NCBI GenBank assembly: GCA_017428525.1
Contig: JAFRQQ010000034.1
Coordinates: 1 to 64,000, forward strand
Direction of reading: 5' to 3'
Length of the DNA: 64,000 nt
Origin: Clostridia bacterium
GTDB lineage: Bacteria > Bacillota > Clostridia > Oscillospirales > Acutalibacteraceae
Shown here: piece after piece, positions 37,092 to 45,206 of the stretch
Position numbering within the stretch: the first letter of the stretch is position 1
Layout of the letters: the number at the start of each line of letters is the position of its first letter
Translations under genes and position numbers: made by a program
Notes under the pieces: generated by a model
What the model was told of the DNA's origin: nothing
The model's database searches: none
Seen by the model: the letters and a program-made list of their open reading frames with translations, nothing else

Positions 37092-38624
37092 ATGAAATTC
37101 TACAAAGACCATTATGACGTGATCGTCATCGGCGGCGCGCTGGCGGGGCTTTCCTCCGCGCTGATGCTCGCCGACAAGGGCAAGGACGTGCTCGTGCTCG
37201 AGCGGCACAACCTGCCCGGCGGCATCGCGTCGAGCTTTGTGCGCGGCGGCATCGAAATCGAGGCTGCCCTGCACGAGATGATGAGCATCGGCGACAAGGA
37301 CAATCGCCTGAAGGTCGGCAAATTCTTTGACGATATGGGCGTGGATATCGAGTGGCTCAAGGTGCCCGAGGCCTATCACGCCTCGCTTCCCGGCATCGAG
37401 GTGACGCTGCATCCGGGTCTGGAAACCTTTGCGAAAGAAATCGACGCGGCCGTGCCCGGCACCTACGACAAGGTGCTGCGGCTGCTGAACCTGTGCAATT
37501 CCGTGTTTGACAGCGTGAACGAGCTGTCCATCCATCCGATGAGCAAGGCGAAAATGCTCATGAAGCATGAGGCCTTTGTCAAGACCGCCGGCTACAATAC
37601 GCAGGAGGTCATCGACAGCTTTGACCTGCCCAAAAAGGCGCAGGATCTGCTGGCGCCCTACTGGATCTATGTCGGCAGCAGCTTTGCGGATCTGCCGTTT
37701 ACGATCTATTCCGTGCTCATGGCCGATTACGTCGGCTACGGCTCTTACATCCCCAGAAAATTCAGCCACGAAATGTCGCTGAAAATGGCGGAGCGCGCCG
37801 AAGCGATGGGCGTGCAGATCGAATACCGCCAGCATGTGGAGAAGATCCTGGTCAAAGACGGCAAGGCCTACGGCGTGCGCACCGCGCGCGGCGACGAGAT
37901 CCATGCCGATTACGTGATCTCCTCCTCCTATCCCAACAAAGTCTATACCTCTATGATCGAGCCGGCGGACGCGGTGCCGGCGGACGCGATCAAAATGGTC
38001 AACGGCCGCCGTATCAGTCTGACGGCGTTCTCCGTGATCATGATTCTCGACGATACCGCCGAGGCGCTGGGCATCAGGGATTACAGCGTCTTCCGCGGCG
38101 ATACGATGGATACCGAAGCGCTTTATGAAGATCTTGCCGGCCTCGGGCCGTATCGCTATCTGACCTGCATCTGCCACAATCTCGGCAATGACACCGCCAC
38201 GCCGCCGGGCACCTGCTCTTATTCCATCACGACCCTGCCGCGCGTGGACGGCTGGAAGACCGTCGAGGCCGAGGACTACGACAGGATCAAGCATCAGGTC
38301 GCCGCGCAGATGATCGACGATATGTCCGCGTATCTGGGCGTGAACCTGCGCGATCATATCCTGGAGATCGTGATCGAAACGCCGATGACCGTCAACCGCT
38401 ACACCAACGCGTGGAACGGCTGCATCTACGGCTATGCGCACACCATGGAGGATCATATCATCGCCCGCCTGCAGACGGCGGAGCACGAGAGCTTCATCCG
38501 GCATCTGGAATTCTCCGGCGCGCACGCCATCTCCGGCGACGGGATGGGTCCTGCCGTGACCAACGGCAGAAAGGCCGCAAAGAATGTGCTGGATACCATG
38601 GCGGCAGAGGAGGCGAGCAAATGA
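37092..38624 (+). CDS. Phytoene desaturase / retinol saturase-type FAD oxidoreductase
   Basis: 510 residues. The N-terminal FAD-binding motif is YDVIVIGGALAGLSSALMLA, with ERHNLPGG (GG doublet) near 45. Next is ALHEMMSIG, and there is a late FAD-contact stretch ISGDGMGPAVTNGRKAAKNV. The family includes carotenoid desaturases, carotene isomerases and retinol saturase, which oxidise, isomerise or hydrogenate C=C bonds in long hydrophobic chains. Next to a fatty acid isomerase, and followed by NAD(P)H reductase genes, hydrogenation is the more likely direction. The start was chosen by GAGGGTTGAGGC before ATG 37092. Its stop overlaps the next start (ATGA). Confidence 0.85.
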   Translation: MKFYKDHYDVIVIGGALAGLSSALMLADKGKDVLVLERHNLPGGIASSFVRGGIEIEAALHEMMSIGDKDNRLKVGKFFDDMGVDIEWLKVPEAYHASLPGIEVTLHPGLETFAKEIDAAVPGTYDKVLRLLNLCNSVFDSVNELSIHPMSKAKMLMKHEAFVKTAGYNTQEVIDSFDLPKKAQDLLAPYWIYVGSSFADLPFTIYSVLMADYVGYGSYIPRKFSHEMSLKMAERAEAMGVQIEYRQHVEKILVKDGKAYGVRTARGDEIHADYVISSSYPNKVYTSMIEPADAVPADAIKMVNGRRISLTAFSVIMILDDTAEALGIRDYSVFRGDTMDTEALYEDLAGLGPYRYLTCICHNLGNDTATPPGTCSYSITTLPRVDGWKTVEAEDYDRIKHQVAAQMIDDMSAYLGVNLRDHILEIVIETPMTVNRYTNAWNGCIYGYAHTMEDHIIARLQTAEHESFIRHLEFSGAHAISGDGMGPAVTNGRKAAKNVLDTMAAEEASK

Positions 38625-39805
38625 AAATCAAAGGCTTTTTGAAAGACGTCACCGGCGCTTCCCGCGTGACCAAGGCGCGGCTGAACGCCTTCGCAACTGC
38701 GTCCGCGACCCCGCAGGCGGCCGACCCGATCGCCGCCGTTGTGAAGGAATGGCATCCCGGCCGGCTCGCGCTGGTCGTGACCGACGTGCGTGAAACGGGC
38801 AAAACGGCCAAAACCGTGCGCTTCGCGCGGGCGGACGGCGCAAAGCTGCCGTTCTTCTATGCCGGCCAGTTCATGGTGCTCGATTTTGAAATCGACGGCG
38901 CCGTCATTTCCCGCCCGTATTCCATCAGCTCCGCCCCGTATCAGGCGCGGCAGGAAAACGGCTTTGCGGAGATCACCGTGCGCCGTTCCCGCGGCGACGG
39001 CTTCATTGCGGATTACATCAACGACAACGTAAAAATCGGCGACAGCTTCACGGGTCTGATCGGCTGCGGGCAGTTTTATTATGAACCGCTGCGCGACGCA
39101 AAGCACGTCGTGGCGCTCGCCGGCGGCGTGGGCATCACGCCCTTCGCCTCCATGGCAAAGGAGATCGCAAACGGCACGCTCGATTTTGACCTGACGATCC
39201 TTTACGGCTCCGTGGCGGCCGACGACATCCTCCTCAAGGAGGAGCTGGAAGCGCTCAAGAGCGACAAGGTGCATGTGGTGCATGTGCTTTCGGGCGACGA
39301 CCCCGCGTGGCAGGGCGAAAAGGGCTTCCTGACCGCCGAGCTGATCAAAAAATACTCCGCGCCGGATACGACCTATTTCATCTGCGGCCCGCAGGCGATG
39401 TATACCTTCCTGCGCGGCGAGCTGAAAAAGCTGGACGCCCCGCAGCGCCGCATCCGCTTTGAGGTCTTCGGTCAGGCGAAGGATATCACGTCCTTCCCCG
39501 GCTATCCAGTTGAGATTAAGGACAAGACGTTCAGCCTGACCGTGCGCCGCGGTCTGCAGGAGGACGTGATCCCCGCAAAGGCGACGGAGAGCCTGGTCGT
39601 GGCGCTCGAGCGCGCGGGCATCCGCATCGAAACGGCCTGCCGCAGCGGCGAATGCGGCTTCTGCCGCACCAAGGTGCTCGCCGGCAGCGTCTATATCTGC
39701 CCCGAAAACGACGGCCGCCGCGCGGCGGACAAGGATTTCAACTATGTCCACGCCTGCGCAGCCTATCCGACCAGCGATGTGACGATCAAGATCCCGATCG
39801 AATAA
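38621..39805 (+). CDS. FNR-type reductase with C-terminal plant-type [2Fe-2S] ferredoxin domain
   Basis: 394 residues. After about 60 N-terminal residues comes a ferredoxin-NADP+ reductase module: the FAD motif RPYSISSAP near 105, GLIGCGQFYYEP, and the nucleotide-binding HVVALAGGVGITPFASM near 165. The last ~90 residues are a plant-type ferredoxin with C-R-S-G-E-C-G-F-C near 345 and the fourth Cys in VHACAAYP. Such proteins pass electrons from NAD(P)H through flavin to a partner oxygenase or reductase. It overlaps the saturase-like gene by 4 bases, so it is probably that enzyme's direct electron donor. Confidence 0.9.
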   Translation: MKIKGFLKDVTGASRVTKARLNAFATASATPQAADPIAAVVKEWHPGRLALVVTDVRETGKTAKTVRFARADGAKLPFFYAGQFMVLDFEIDGAVISRPYSISSAPYQARQENGFAEITVRRSRGDGFIADYINDNVKIGDSFTGLIGCGQFYYEPLRDAKHVVALAGGVGITPFASMAKEIANGTLDFDLTILYGSVAADDILLKEELEALKSDKVHVVHVLSGDDPAWQGEKGFLTAELIKKYSAPDTTYFICGPQAMYTFLRGELKKLDAPQRRIRFEVFGQAKDITSFPGYPVEIKDKTFSLTVRRGLQEDVIPAKATESLVVALERAGIRIETACRSGECGFCRTKVLAGSVYICPENDGRRAADKDFNYVHACAAYPTSDVTIKIPIE

Positions 39806-39818
39806 GAGGTGCTTTCAT

Positions 39819-42632
39819 ATGGTGAAGGAAGTCAATCCCAGGATACACGTCAATGAACGGGATTACCCCGTGGACGCGCATCATTGCGACGATCCGGAAA
39901 AGGCGAAGCTCGTCAAACAGCTCGCCGTGCTGATCACGGACTCCATCCCGCGCAAGCTGCCCGGCGCGCTGAAGGAAAACCACATGGATTTCTGGATTCT
40001 CGACCGGCTGCTGACCAAGGATGAGGTCAGATTCATGCTCAGCTTCAAGCAGCGCCGCGTCGGTCTGACGACCCCGGAGCTTGCCGCGCGCAACAATATG
40101 ACCGAGGAAGAAGCGCAGAAGGTGATCGATCACCTGCTGTGGATCGGCATCATCGAGCAGAACCGCGACAACGCCGATCAGCATATCCAGTACTGGATCC
40201 CCAAATGGGTGGTCGGCTCCGGCGAATACATGGTCGAGCATCCGACGCTGTGCGAGACGAATCCCGAGGTCGCGACGATGTTCAACCTCGCGCCGCAGGA
40301 GCCGCTGGAGCTCGCGGCCAAGCTTGTGCCGCCGGGCGGCGCGGGCATCGGCATGCACGTCATCCCGGTCGAAAAAGCGATCGATCCTCAGATGGAAAGC
40401 GTCAGTGTGGAGCATCTCTCCCACTGGCTGAATAAAAACGATAAATTCTGCAAGATGGTCTGCGCCTGCCGCAAGGCGCAGCGCGTACGCGGCGAGGGCG
40501 TGGGCGATATCGAGGGAAAAATGTGCATCGGCGTGGGCGATATCGCCGAATTCCTGGTCGAGAGCGGCAAGGACGCCGAATACATCACCCGCGAGGAAGC
40601 GCTGGAGATCATCGAGCGCGCCGAGCGCAAGGGCTATGTGCATCAGATCACGAATCTGGACGGCCCGAACCGCATCGTCGGCATCTGCAACTGCTCGGCC
40701 GGCAGCTGCTACGGACTGCGCACGAGCCAGCTGTTCAACACGCCGAATATGTCCCGCTCCGCCTACCGCGCGCATGTGGATACCGAAAAATGCGTGGCCT
40801 GCGGCAAATGCGTGGAGGTCTGCCCGGCGGGCGCGGCCAAGCTCGGCCAGAAGCTCTGCCGCGCGGACGGCTCCAAGGTGAAATATCCCGTGCACGATCT
40901 GCCGGACGATCACGTCTGGGGCGAGGATCGCTGGGATCCCGATTACCGCGACAGCAACAAGATCAACTGCTATGAAAGCGGCACTTCTCCCTGCAAGACC
41001 GCCTGCCCGGCGCATATCGCCGTGCAGGGCTACGTCAAAATGGCGGGGGAGGGGCGCTATGAGGACGCCGTGCGCCTGATCCGGCAGGATAATCCCTTCC
41101 CGGCCGTCTGCGGCGCGGTCTGCAACCGCCGCTGCGAGGACGCCTGCACCCGCGGGAAGATCGACAAGCCCGTGGCGATCGACGAGATCAAAAAGTTCCT
41201 CGCGCAGTGGGAGCTCGCGCACCCGACCGATTTCAAAGTGCGCAGCGAAAACGGCGAGGGCGATCAGTGGAGTGATTACAAAATCGCCGTCATCGGCGCC
41301 GGCCCGGCTGGCCTGACCGCCGCGTGGTATCTGCGCGCGGAGGGCTACCCCGTGACCGTGTTTGAAAAGGAGCAGCGCCCCGGCGGCATGCTCATGAACG
41401 GCATTCCGAATTTCCGGCTGGAGAAATCCGTGCTGGAGAAGGAAATCGGGATCATCGAGGCCATGGGCGCGGAAATTCGCTGCGGCGTGGAGGTCGGCAA
41501 GGACGTCACGCTCGATCAGCTGCGCGCCGAGGGCTACAAAGGCTTCTTTATCGCCATCGGTCTGCAGGGCGGCCGCATGGCCGGCGTGCCCGGCGAGGAC
41601 GCCGCGGGCGTGCAGTCCGGCGTGGCCTTCCTGAAAGGTGTGAATCTCGGCGGCAAAACGTCGCTCGCGGGCGACGTCGTCGTCATCGGCGGCGGCAATG
41701 TCGCGGCGGACGTCGCGCGCACCGCGCTGCGCTGCACCGACGGCAAGGTGACGATGCTCTGCCTTGAGCAGCGGGAGGAAATGCCCGCGGCGAAGGATGA
41801 GATTGCCGAGATCCTCGAAGAAAAAATCGAAATCAAAAACGGCTGGGGCCCGAAAGAGATCCTGTCCGAAAACGGGAAGGTCACCGGCGTGGTATTCAAA
41901 AAATGCACCCGCGTGTTTGACGATGCGCACCGCTTCGCCCCGCAGTATGACGACAGCGATACGATCACCGTGCCCTGCGAAAACGTGCTGATGGCCATCG
42001 GCCAGAGCGCGGAATGGGGCGACCTGCTCAAGGGCAGCAGGGTGCAGCTGCGCCCGAACGGCACAGCCGAAGCGGATCCCGTCACGATGCAGACGGCCGA
42101 GCCGGATATCTTCGTGGGCGGCGACATCTTCCGCGGCGCGCGCTTTGCCATCGACGCGATTGCGGACGGGCGCGAGGGCATGGTTTCGCTCAACCGCTTC
42201 GTGCATCCCGGCCAGTCGCTGACCATCGGCCGCGACCGCCGTGCATTCATCGAGCTGGATAAGGACGACATTCTCATCGAATCCTATGACAACGCGCCCC
42301 GCCAGACGCCCGGGCTCAAGCCCGGCGATCCGCGCGCGACCTTCGGCGACCTGCGAGAGCCGCTGACGGACGAACAGGTGAAGGTTGAGGCCGGCCGCTG
42401 CCTGAAATGCGGCGCGACCACCGTGGATTTCAATATGTGCATCGGCTGCGGCCTGTGCACCACGCGCTGCGAATTCGACGCGATCCATCTCTCCCGCGAT
42501 CTGCCGGCCTGCAGCGACATGCACACCGCGGAGGAAATGATGAAGCTCGTCGGCCCTTACGCCCTCAAGCGCATGGGCAAGATCATCAAGCGCAAGCTCA
42601 CCGGCAAGGGTGAATACGAGTCGGAGCAGTAA
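39819..42632 (+). CDS. Large Fe-S/GltD-type flavoprotein oxidoreductase (paralogue B)
   Basis: 937 residues, homologous throughout to the protein at 28891-31671 with the same module order: N-terminal domain with FMLSFKQRRVGLTTPELA and cysteine groups VCACRK and ICNCSAGSC; ferredoxin motif CVACGKCVEVCP near 325; GltD module with GAGPAG and GGGNVAAD; and a C-terminal CIGCGLCTTRC cluster. The first GltD cysteine region (CKTACPAHIAVQGY) is intact. It starts 13 bases after the FNR gene. Together they recall the two subunits of Nfn-type transhydrogenase (a GltD-like large subunit plus an FNR-like small subunit), although the FNR here differs in its ferredoxin tail. Electron bifurcation is a hypothesis. 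Confidence 0.86.
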   Translation: MVKEVNPRIHVNERDYPVDAHHCDDPEKAKLVKQLAVLITDSIPRKLPGALKENHMDFWILDRLLTKDEVRFMLSFKQRRVGLTTPELAARNNMTEEEAQKVIDHLLWIGIIEQNRDNADQHIQYWIPKWVVGSGEYMVEHPTLCETNPEVATMFNLAPQEPLELAAKLVPPGGAGIGMHVIPVEKAIDPQMESVSVEHLSHWLNKNDKFCKMVCACRKAQRVRGEGVGDIEGKMCIGVGDIAEFLVESGKDAEYITREEALEIIERAERKGYVHQITNLDGPNRIVGICNCSAGSCYGLRTSQLFNTPNMSRSAYRAHVDTEKCVACGKCVEVCPAGAAKLGQKLCRADGSKVKYPVHDLPDDHVWGEDRWDPDYRDSNKINCYESGTSPCKTACPAHIAVQGYVKMAGEGRYEDAVRLIRQDNPFPAVCGAVCNRRCEDACTRGKIDKPVAIDEIKKFLAQWELAHPTDFKVRSENGEGDQWSDYKIAVIGAGPAGLTAAWYLRAEGYPVTVFEKEQRPGGMLMNGIPNFRLEKSVLEKEIGIIEAMGAEIRCGVEVGKDVTLDQLRAEGYKGFFIAIGLQGGRMAGVPGEDAAGVQSGVAFLKGVNLGGKTSLAGDVVVIGGGNVAADVARTALRCTDGKVTMLCLEQREEMPAAKDEIAEILEEKIEIKNGWGPKEILSENGKVTGVVFKKCTRVFDDAHRFAPQYDDSDTITVPCENVLMAIGQSAEWGDLLKGSRVQLRPNGTAEADPVTMQTAEPDIFVGGDIFRGARFAIDAIADGREGMVSLNRFVHPGQSLTIGRDRRAFIELDKDDILIESYDNAPRQTPGLKPGDPRATFGDLREPLTDEQVKVEAGRCLKCGATTVDFNMCIGCGLCTTRCEFDAIHLSRDLPACSDMHTAEEMMKLVGPYALKRMGKIIKRKLTGKGEYESEQ

Positions 42633-42642
42633 ACAGCAAATA

Positions 42643-42680
42643 AAAAAGTCGGGCAGCCGCTGGACGGCTGCCCGATTTCT
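42643..42680. terminator. Bidirectional intrinsic terminator
   Basis: TCGGGCAGCCG pairs with CGGCTGCCCGA, flanked by an A run on the left and T-rich sequence on the right. It serves the plus-strand operon and the convergent GH25 gene. Confidence 0.85.
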
Positions 42681-42697
42681 GTCTGTGTGTTTGTGTT

Positions 42698-43960
42698 TTA
42701 GGCCTCCGAGCTGCCGCCCGTGAGGGAGCGGACGAAGGCGACGATCATCTGCACGAATGCGATGAACAGCTGCACCATCATCTCGAGAATGCCTTCGCCT
42801 TCCTCCTCCGGCTGGGTCGGATTATCCGGCTCCGTCGGCTCCGGCGGCACGGGGATCACGGTGATCGTGACGCTGTCCGTGAAGGTCTTGACCTCCGGCG
42901 CTGCATCCGGCGCGGCTGCGGGAAGGGTTACGGTGCGCGTGGCCGTCACGGTCGCGCTGCCCTCCGCAAGCGCGGTCAGAACGCCCGCATCCGTCACGGA
43001 AAGAACCTCCGGCGCGGAGGAAACATAGGCAACGCCGCCATCCGTGCCGCCGAGCGCGCTCACATCGCCGTGCGCCGTGAGATGCCCCGTCTCGCCGACG
43101 GTCAGCGTCAGCCGGTCGGTCGTCAGCTGCAGATAAACCGGCTCCGCCGGCACACCCTGCTTGATGTAATAGAAGCTCTTGTCCACATTGCCGCTCACGC
43201 CCTTGCACGAGCCGGTGGAGGTGTACTGCCACATGATGTAATCGCCGTCATAGTTCGCGGCGGTGCGGTAGGCGGCCAGCCAGACCGGATAGCGCCCGCC
43301 CAGCCGCGCGACATTGATGTGGCTGGTGAACATGAACGGATTGGCATAGATCATCGCGTCATAGCCGCCCGCGGCGATCCGGTCGCAGAAGGCCAGGCAA
43401 AGATCCGCGATTTCGTTCTTGCTCAGATTGGCGTTATAGAAGCGGCCGGTGTAGTGCCCGCCGGATTCCGCGAATTCGCAGTCGTAGGCAACCGGCAGCT
43501 GCAGGTCGTAGCCGCTGAGCTTTTCGAGCACGAGATCCGCCTCTTCGGCCGCCTCGGCGTTGTTGGTCGCCTGCGTGTAGAAATAGACGCCGACCTTGAT
43601 GCCGGCCGCCTGCGCGCCGCGGATGTTGGTCACAAACTGCGTATCCTCGCGGAGCACGCCCGCGTCGCCGTAGCCGCGGTAGCCGATGCGGATCATGGCG
43701 TATTTGATGCCGTCCGCCGCCACGGCCGTCCAGTCCACGGTGCCGTTGTGATAGGAAACGTCGATCATCGTTTCAATGTCGTAGCCGGTCCGGAAGCGCG
43801 CATCGTGCTCATAGTCCGCATTGGTTCGGACAGCGCCGCTCTGACGGCTGCGCGCAAGGCGGCCCGTGAGCGGGTCGTCGTCGCCTGCGGCGTTGGCCGT
43901 CACGCCGAAAAGCAGGACGGCGAGCAGGACGCAAAGCAGACGCTTACAAAGTTTTTTCAT
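42698..43960 (-). CDS. Secreted GH25 muramidase with Ig-like domain and hydrophobic C-terminal tail
   Basis: 420 residues. Signal peptide (KRLLCVLLAVLLFGVTANAA). A GH25 lysozyme domain covers about 60-255: it begins MIDVSYHNGTVDW and has the catalytic D-x-E in VAYDCEFAE near 160. A bacterial Ig-like domain follows (about 275-365; TLTVGETGHLTAHG, VTDAGVLTALAEGSATVT). Then come a Pro/Glu linker and a final hydrophobic or amphipathic helix (ILEMMVQLFIAFVQMIVAF). GH25 enzymes cut MurNAc-GlcNAc bonds of peptidoglycan. The tail resembles that of the lipase at 4532 in design and may hold the enzyme at the surface. Start by GGGGGGA before ATG 43960. Confidence 0.92.
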   Translation of the reverse strand: MKKLCKRLLCVLLAVLLFGVTANAAGDDDPLTGRLARSRQSGAVRTNADYEHDARFRTGYDIETMIDVSYHNGTVDWTAVAADGIKYAMIRIGYRGYGDAGVLREDTQFVTNIRGAQAAGIKVGVYFYTQATNNAEAAEEADLVLEKLSGYDLQLPVAYDCEFAESGGHYTGRFYNANLSKNEIADLCLAFCDRIAAGGYDAMIYANPFMFTSHINVARLGGRYPVWLAAYRTAANYDGDYIMWQYTSTGSCKGVSGNVDKSFYYIKQGVPAEPVYLQLTTDRLTLTVGETGHLTAHGDVSALGGTDGGVAYVSSAPEVLSVTDAGVLTALAEGSATVTATRTVTLPAAAPDAAPEVKTFTDSVTITVIPVPPEPTEPDNPTQPEEEGEGILEMMVQLFIAFVQMIVAFVRSLTGGSSEA

Positions 43961-44077
43961 GGAAATCCCCCCGTGTTGCATCGTTGCCTTCTATTCTATC
44001 AGCGGATTATGAAATCCGTATGAACAAACGCCGCTTTTTTCGCCGGCGACGAAAAAACAGGGCGCAGAAATTCGGGA

Positions 44078-44106
44078 TTGATTTTTTGCGCCGACTGTGC
44101 TATAAT
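44078..44106 (+). promoter_or_regulatory. Promoter of the barnase-barstar pair
   Basis: TTGATT, 17-base spacer, TATAAT, 67 bases upstream of the barnase-like start. The rest of the 212-base gap to the GH25 gene shows no gene. Confidence 0.7.
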
Positions 44107-44172
44107 TCATCTATTGTATGGGATTCTCTTTTTTCAGATAAATGACCGACCTTGGAACTGAGGAGTGCCGGG

Positions 44173-44760
44173 ATGAAAAAACATAATCGCAAAAGTCTGC
44201 TGATTTTGATCGGTGCGCTCGTGCTTGCCATTGCCTTTGCGGTTTACGGCAGCGTCTCGCACGACGATACCAACACGCAGACCACTTCCTATATCGACGC
44301 CATTGAAGAAAAGCTGTCCCTGATCACCAACACCGAAACCGCCGTCACGCAGACACAGACGCAGACGGATCCCGGGCAGACGAGCGCCACCGACGCCTCG
44401 CGGGAGAACGGCGCGGCGGAGCTGGATGAGGATGGGGAATACACAAGCAAAGACGACGTCGCGCTGTATCTGCACCTCTACGGGCATCTGCCATCGAATT
44501 TCATCACAAAGAGCGCTGCGCAGGCCAAGGGCTGGCCGGGCGGCTCGCTGGAGCCCTATGCGCCGGGCTGCAGCATCGGAGGCGACAAATTCAGCAATCT
44601 GGAGGGCAAGCTGCCCAAGGCCCGACAGCGAAAATACTATGAATGCGATATCGACACGCGCGGCGCCTCCTCGCGCGGCGCCAAACGGATCGTATATTCC
44701 TCGGACGGTCTGGTGTTTTACACAGACGACCATTATGAAACCTTTACGCAGCTGTATTGA
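44173..44760 (+). CDS. Barnase-family guanyl-preferring ribonuclease with N-terminal membrane anchor
   Basis: 195 residues. Residues 8-28 form a hydrophobic signal or anchor segment, and residues 30-85 a Thr/Gln/Asp-rich linker. The C-terminal ~105 residues are barnase-like (YTSKDDVALYLHLYGHLP, GGDKFSNLEGKLP). The three barnase catalytic residues can be matched: Glu157 (YYECDI), Arg172 (KRIVYSS) and His187 (DDHYETF), with spacings close to barnase 73-87-102. It should cleave RNA after G outside the cell or at the surface, and be toxic inside. The cognate inhibitor gene follows 15 bases later, which supports the call. Confidence 0.9.
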   Translation: MKKHNRKSLLILIGALVLAIAFAVYGSVSHDDTNTQTTSYIDAIEEKLSLITNTETAVTQTQTQTDPGQTSATDASRENGAAELDEDGEYTSKDDVALYLHLYGHLPSNFITKSAAQAKGWPGGSLEPYAPGCSIGGDKFSNLEGKLPKARQRKYYECDIDTRGASSRGAKRIVYSSDGLVFYTDDHYETFTQLY

Positions 44761-44775
44761 CGGAGGGAGCGGAGC

Positions 44776-45051
44776 ATGAAAACGGTGATTCTCAACGGCG
44801 CGCGCATGACGGACCGTGAAACCGCGCACCGCTATCTCGCGGAGCTGCTGGATTTCCCGCCGTATTACGGCGGCAACCTGGATGCGCTGGCGGATTGCCT
44901 GAGCGAGTTCTGCGGCGGCTGCGAGATCCTGCTGCTGCACCCCGATGCGCTGTGCGCGCAGCTGGGCTCCTACGGCGAGGTCATGCTCGAGGTATTCCGC
45001 GAGTTTTCGCAGGAGGATACGTTCTACACCTTCCGCTGCATCGAAGAATAA
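44776..45051 (+). CDS. Barstar-family ribonuclease inhibitor
   Basis: 91 residues matching barstar: an N-terminal strand MKTVILNGARM, the helix-loop FPPYYGGNLDALADCLSEF whose aromatic and acidic residues plug the barnase active site, and a C-terminal FYTFRCIEE strand. It lacks a signal peptide, so it protects the cytoplasm before the nuclease is exported. It is coupled to the upstream barnase gene and followed by a terminator. Confidence 0.93.
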   Translation: MKTVILNGARMTDRETAHRYLAELLDFPPYYGGNLDALADCLSEFCGGCEILLLHPDALCAQLGSYGEVMLEVFREFSQEDTFYTFRCIEE

Positions 45052-45057
45052 TCAGAC

Positions 45058-45088
45058 CAAAAGAGCTGCCAACGGCGGCTCTTTTTTC
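45058..45088 (+). terminator. Intrinsic terminator after barstar
   Basis: AAAAGAGCTGCC and GGCGGCTCTTTT form a stem with a 3-base loop, followed by a T run. Confidence 0.85.
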
Positions 45089-45141
45089 TGCCGGGACACA
45101 GAAAATCTATTGAATAGTACTGAAAAACTGCGCATTTTTTG

Positions 45142-45170
45142 TTGATTCTCTCTGAAAAATATGTTATAAT
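45142..45170 (+). promoter_or_regulatory. Promoter of the GH43-lipase-GH3 cluster
   Basis: TTGATT, 17-base spacer, TATAAT, about 36 bases upstream of the GH43 start. The -35 and -10 boxes match those of the barnase promoter and the isomerase promoter. Confidence 0.75.
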
Positions 45171-45206
45171 TTATTCATAATTTCATTCTTTTGAGGGAAC
45201 GCGCCT

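Noticed and set aside
41000..41300. Spacer-like repetition that might suggest a CRISPR array or tandem repeat in the window.
   Set aside because: No regularly spaced identical repeats were found here or elsewhere; the repetition is codon-usage similarity.
28891..42632. The two long homologous Fe-S/GltD genes as a transposition or inverted-repeat element.
   Set aside because: Similarity is at protein level and diverged; no flanking repeats or transposase were seen.
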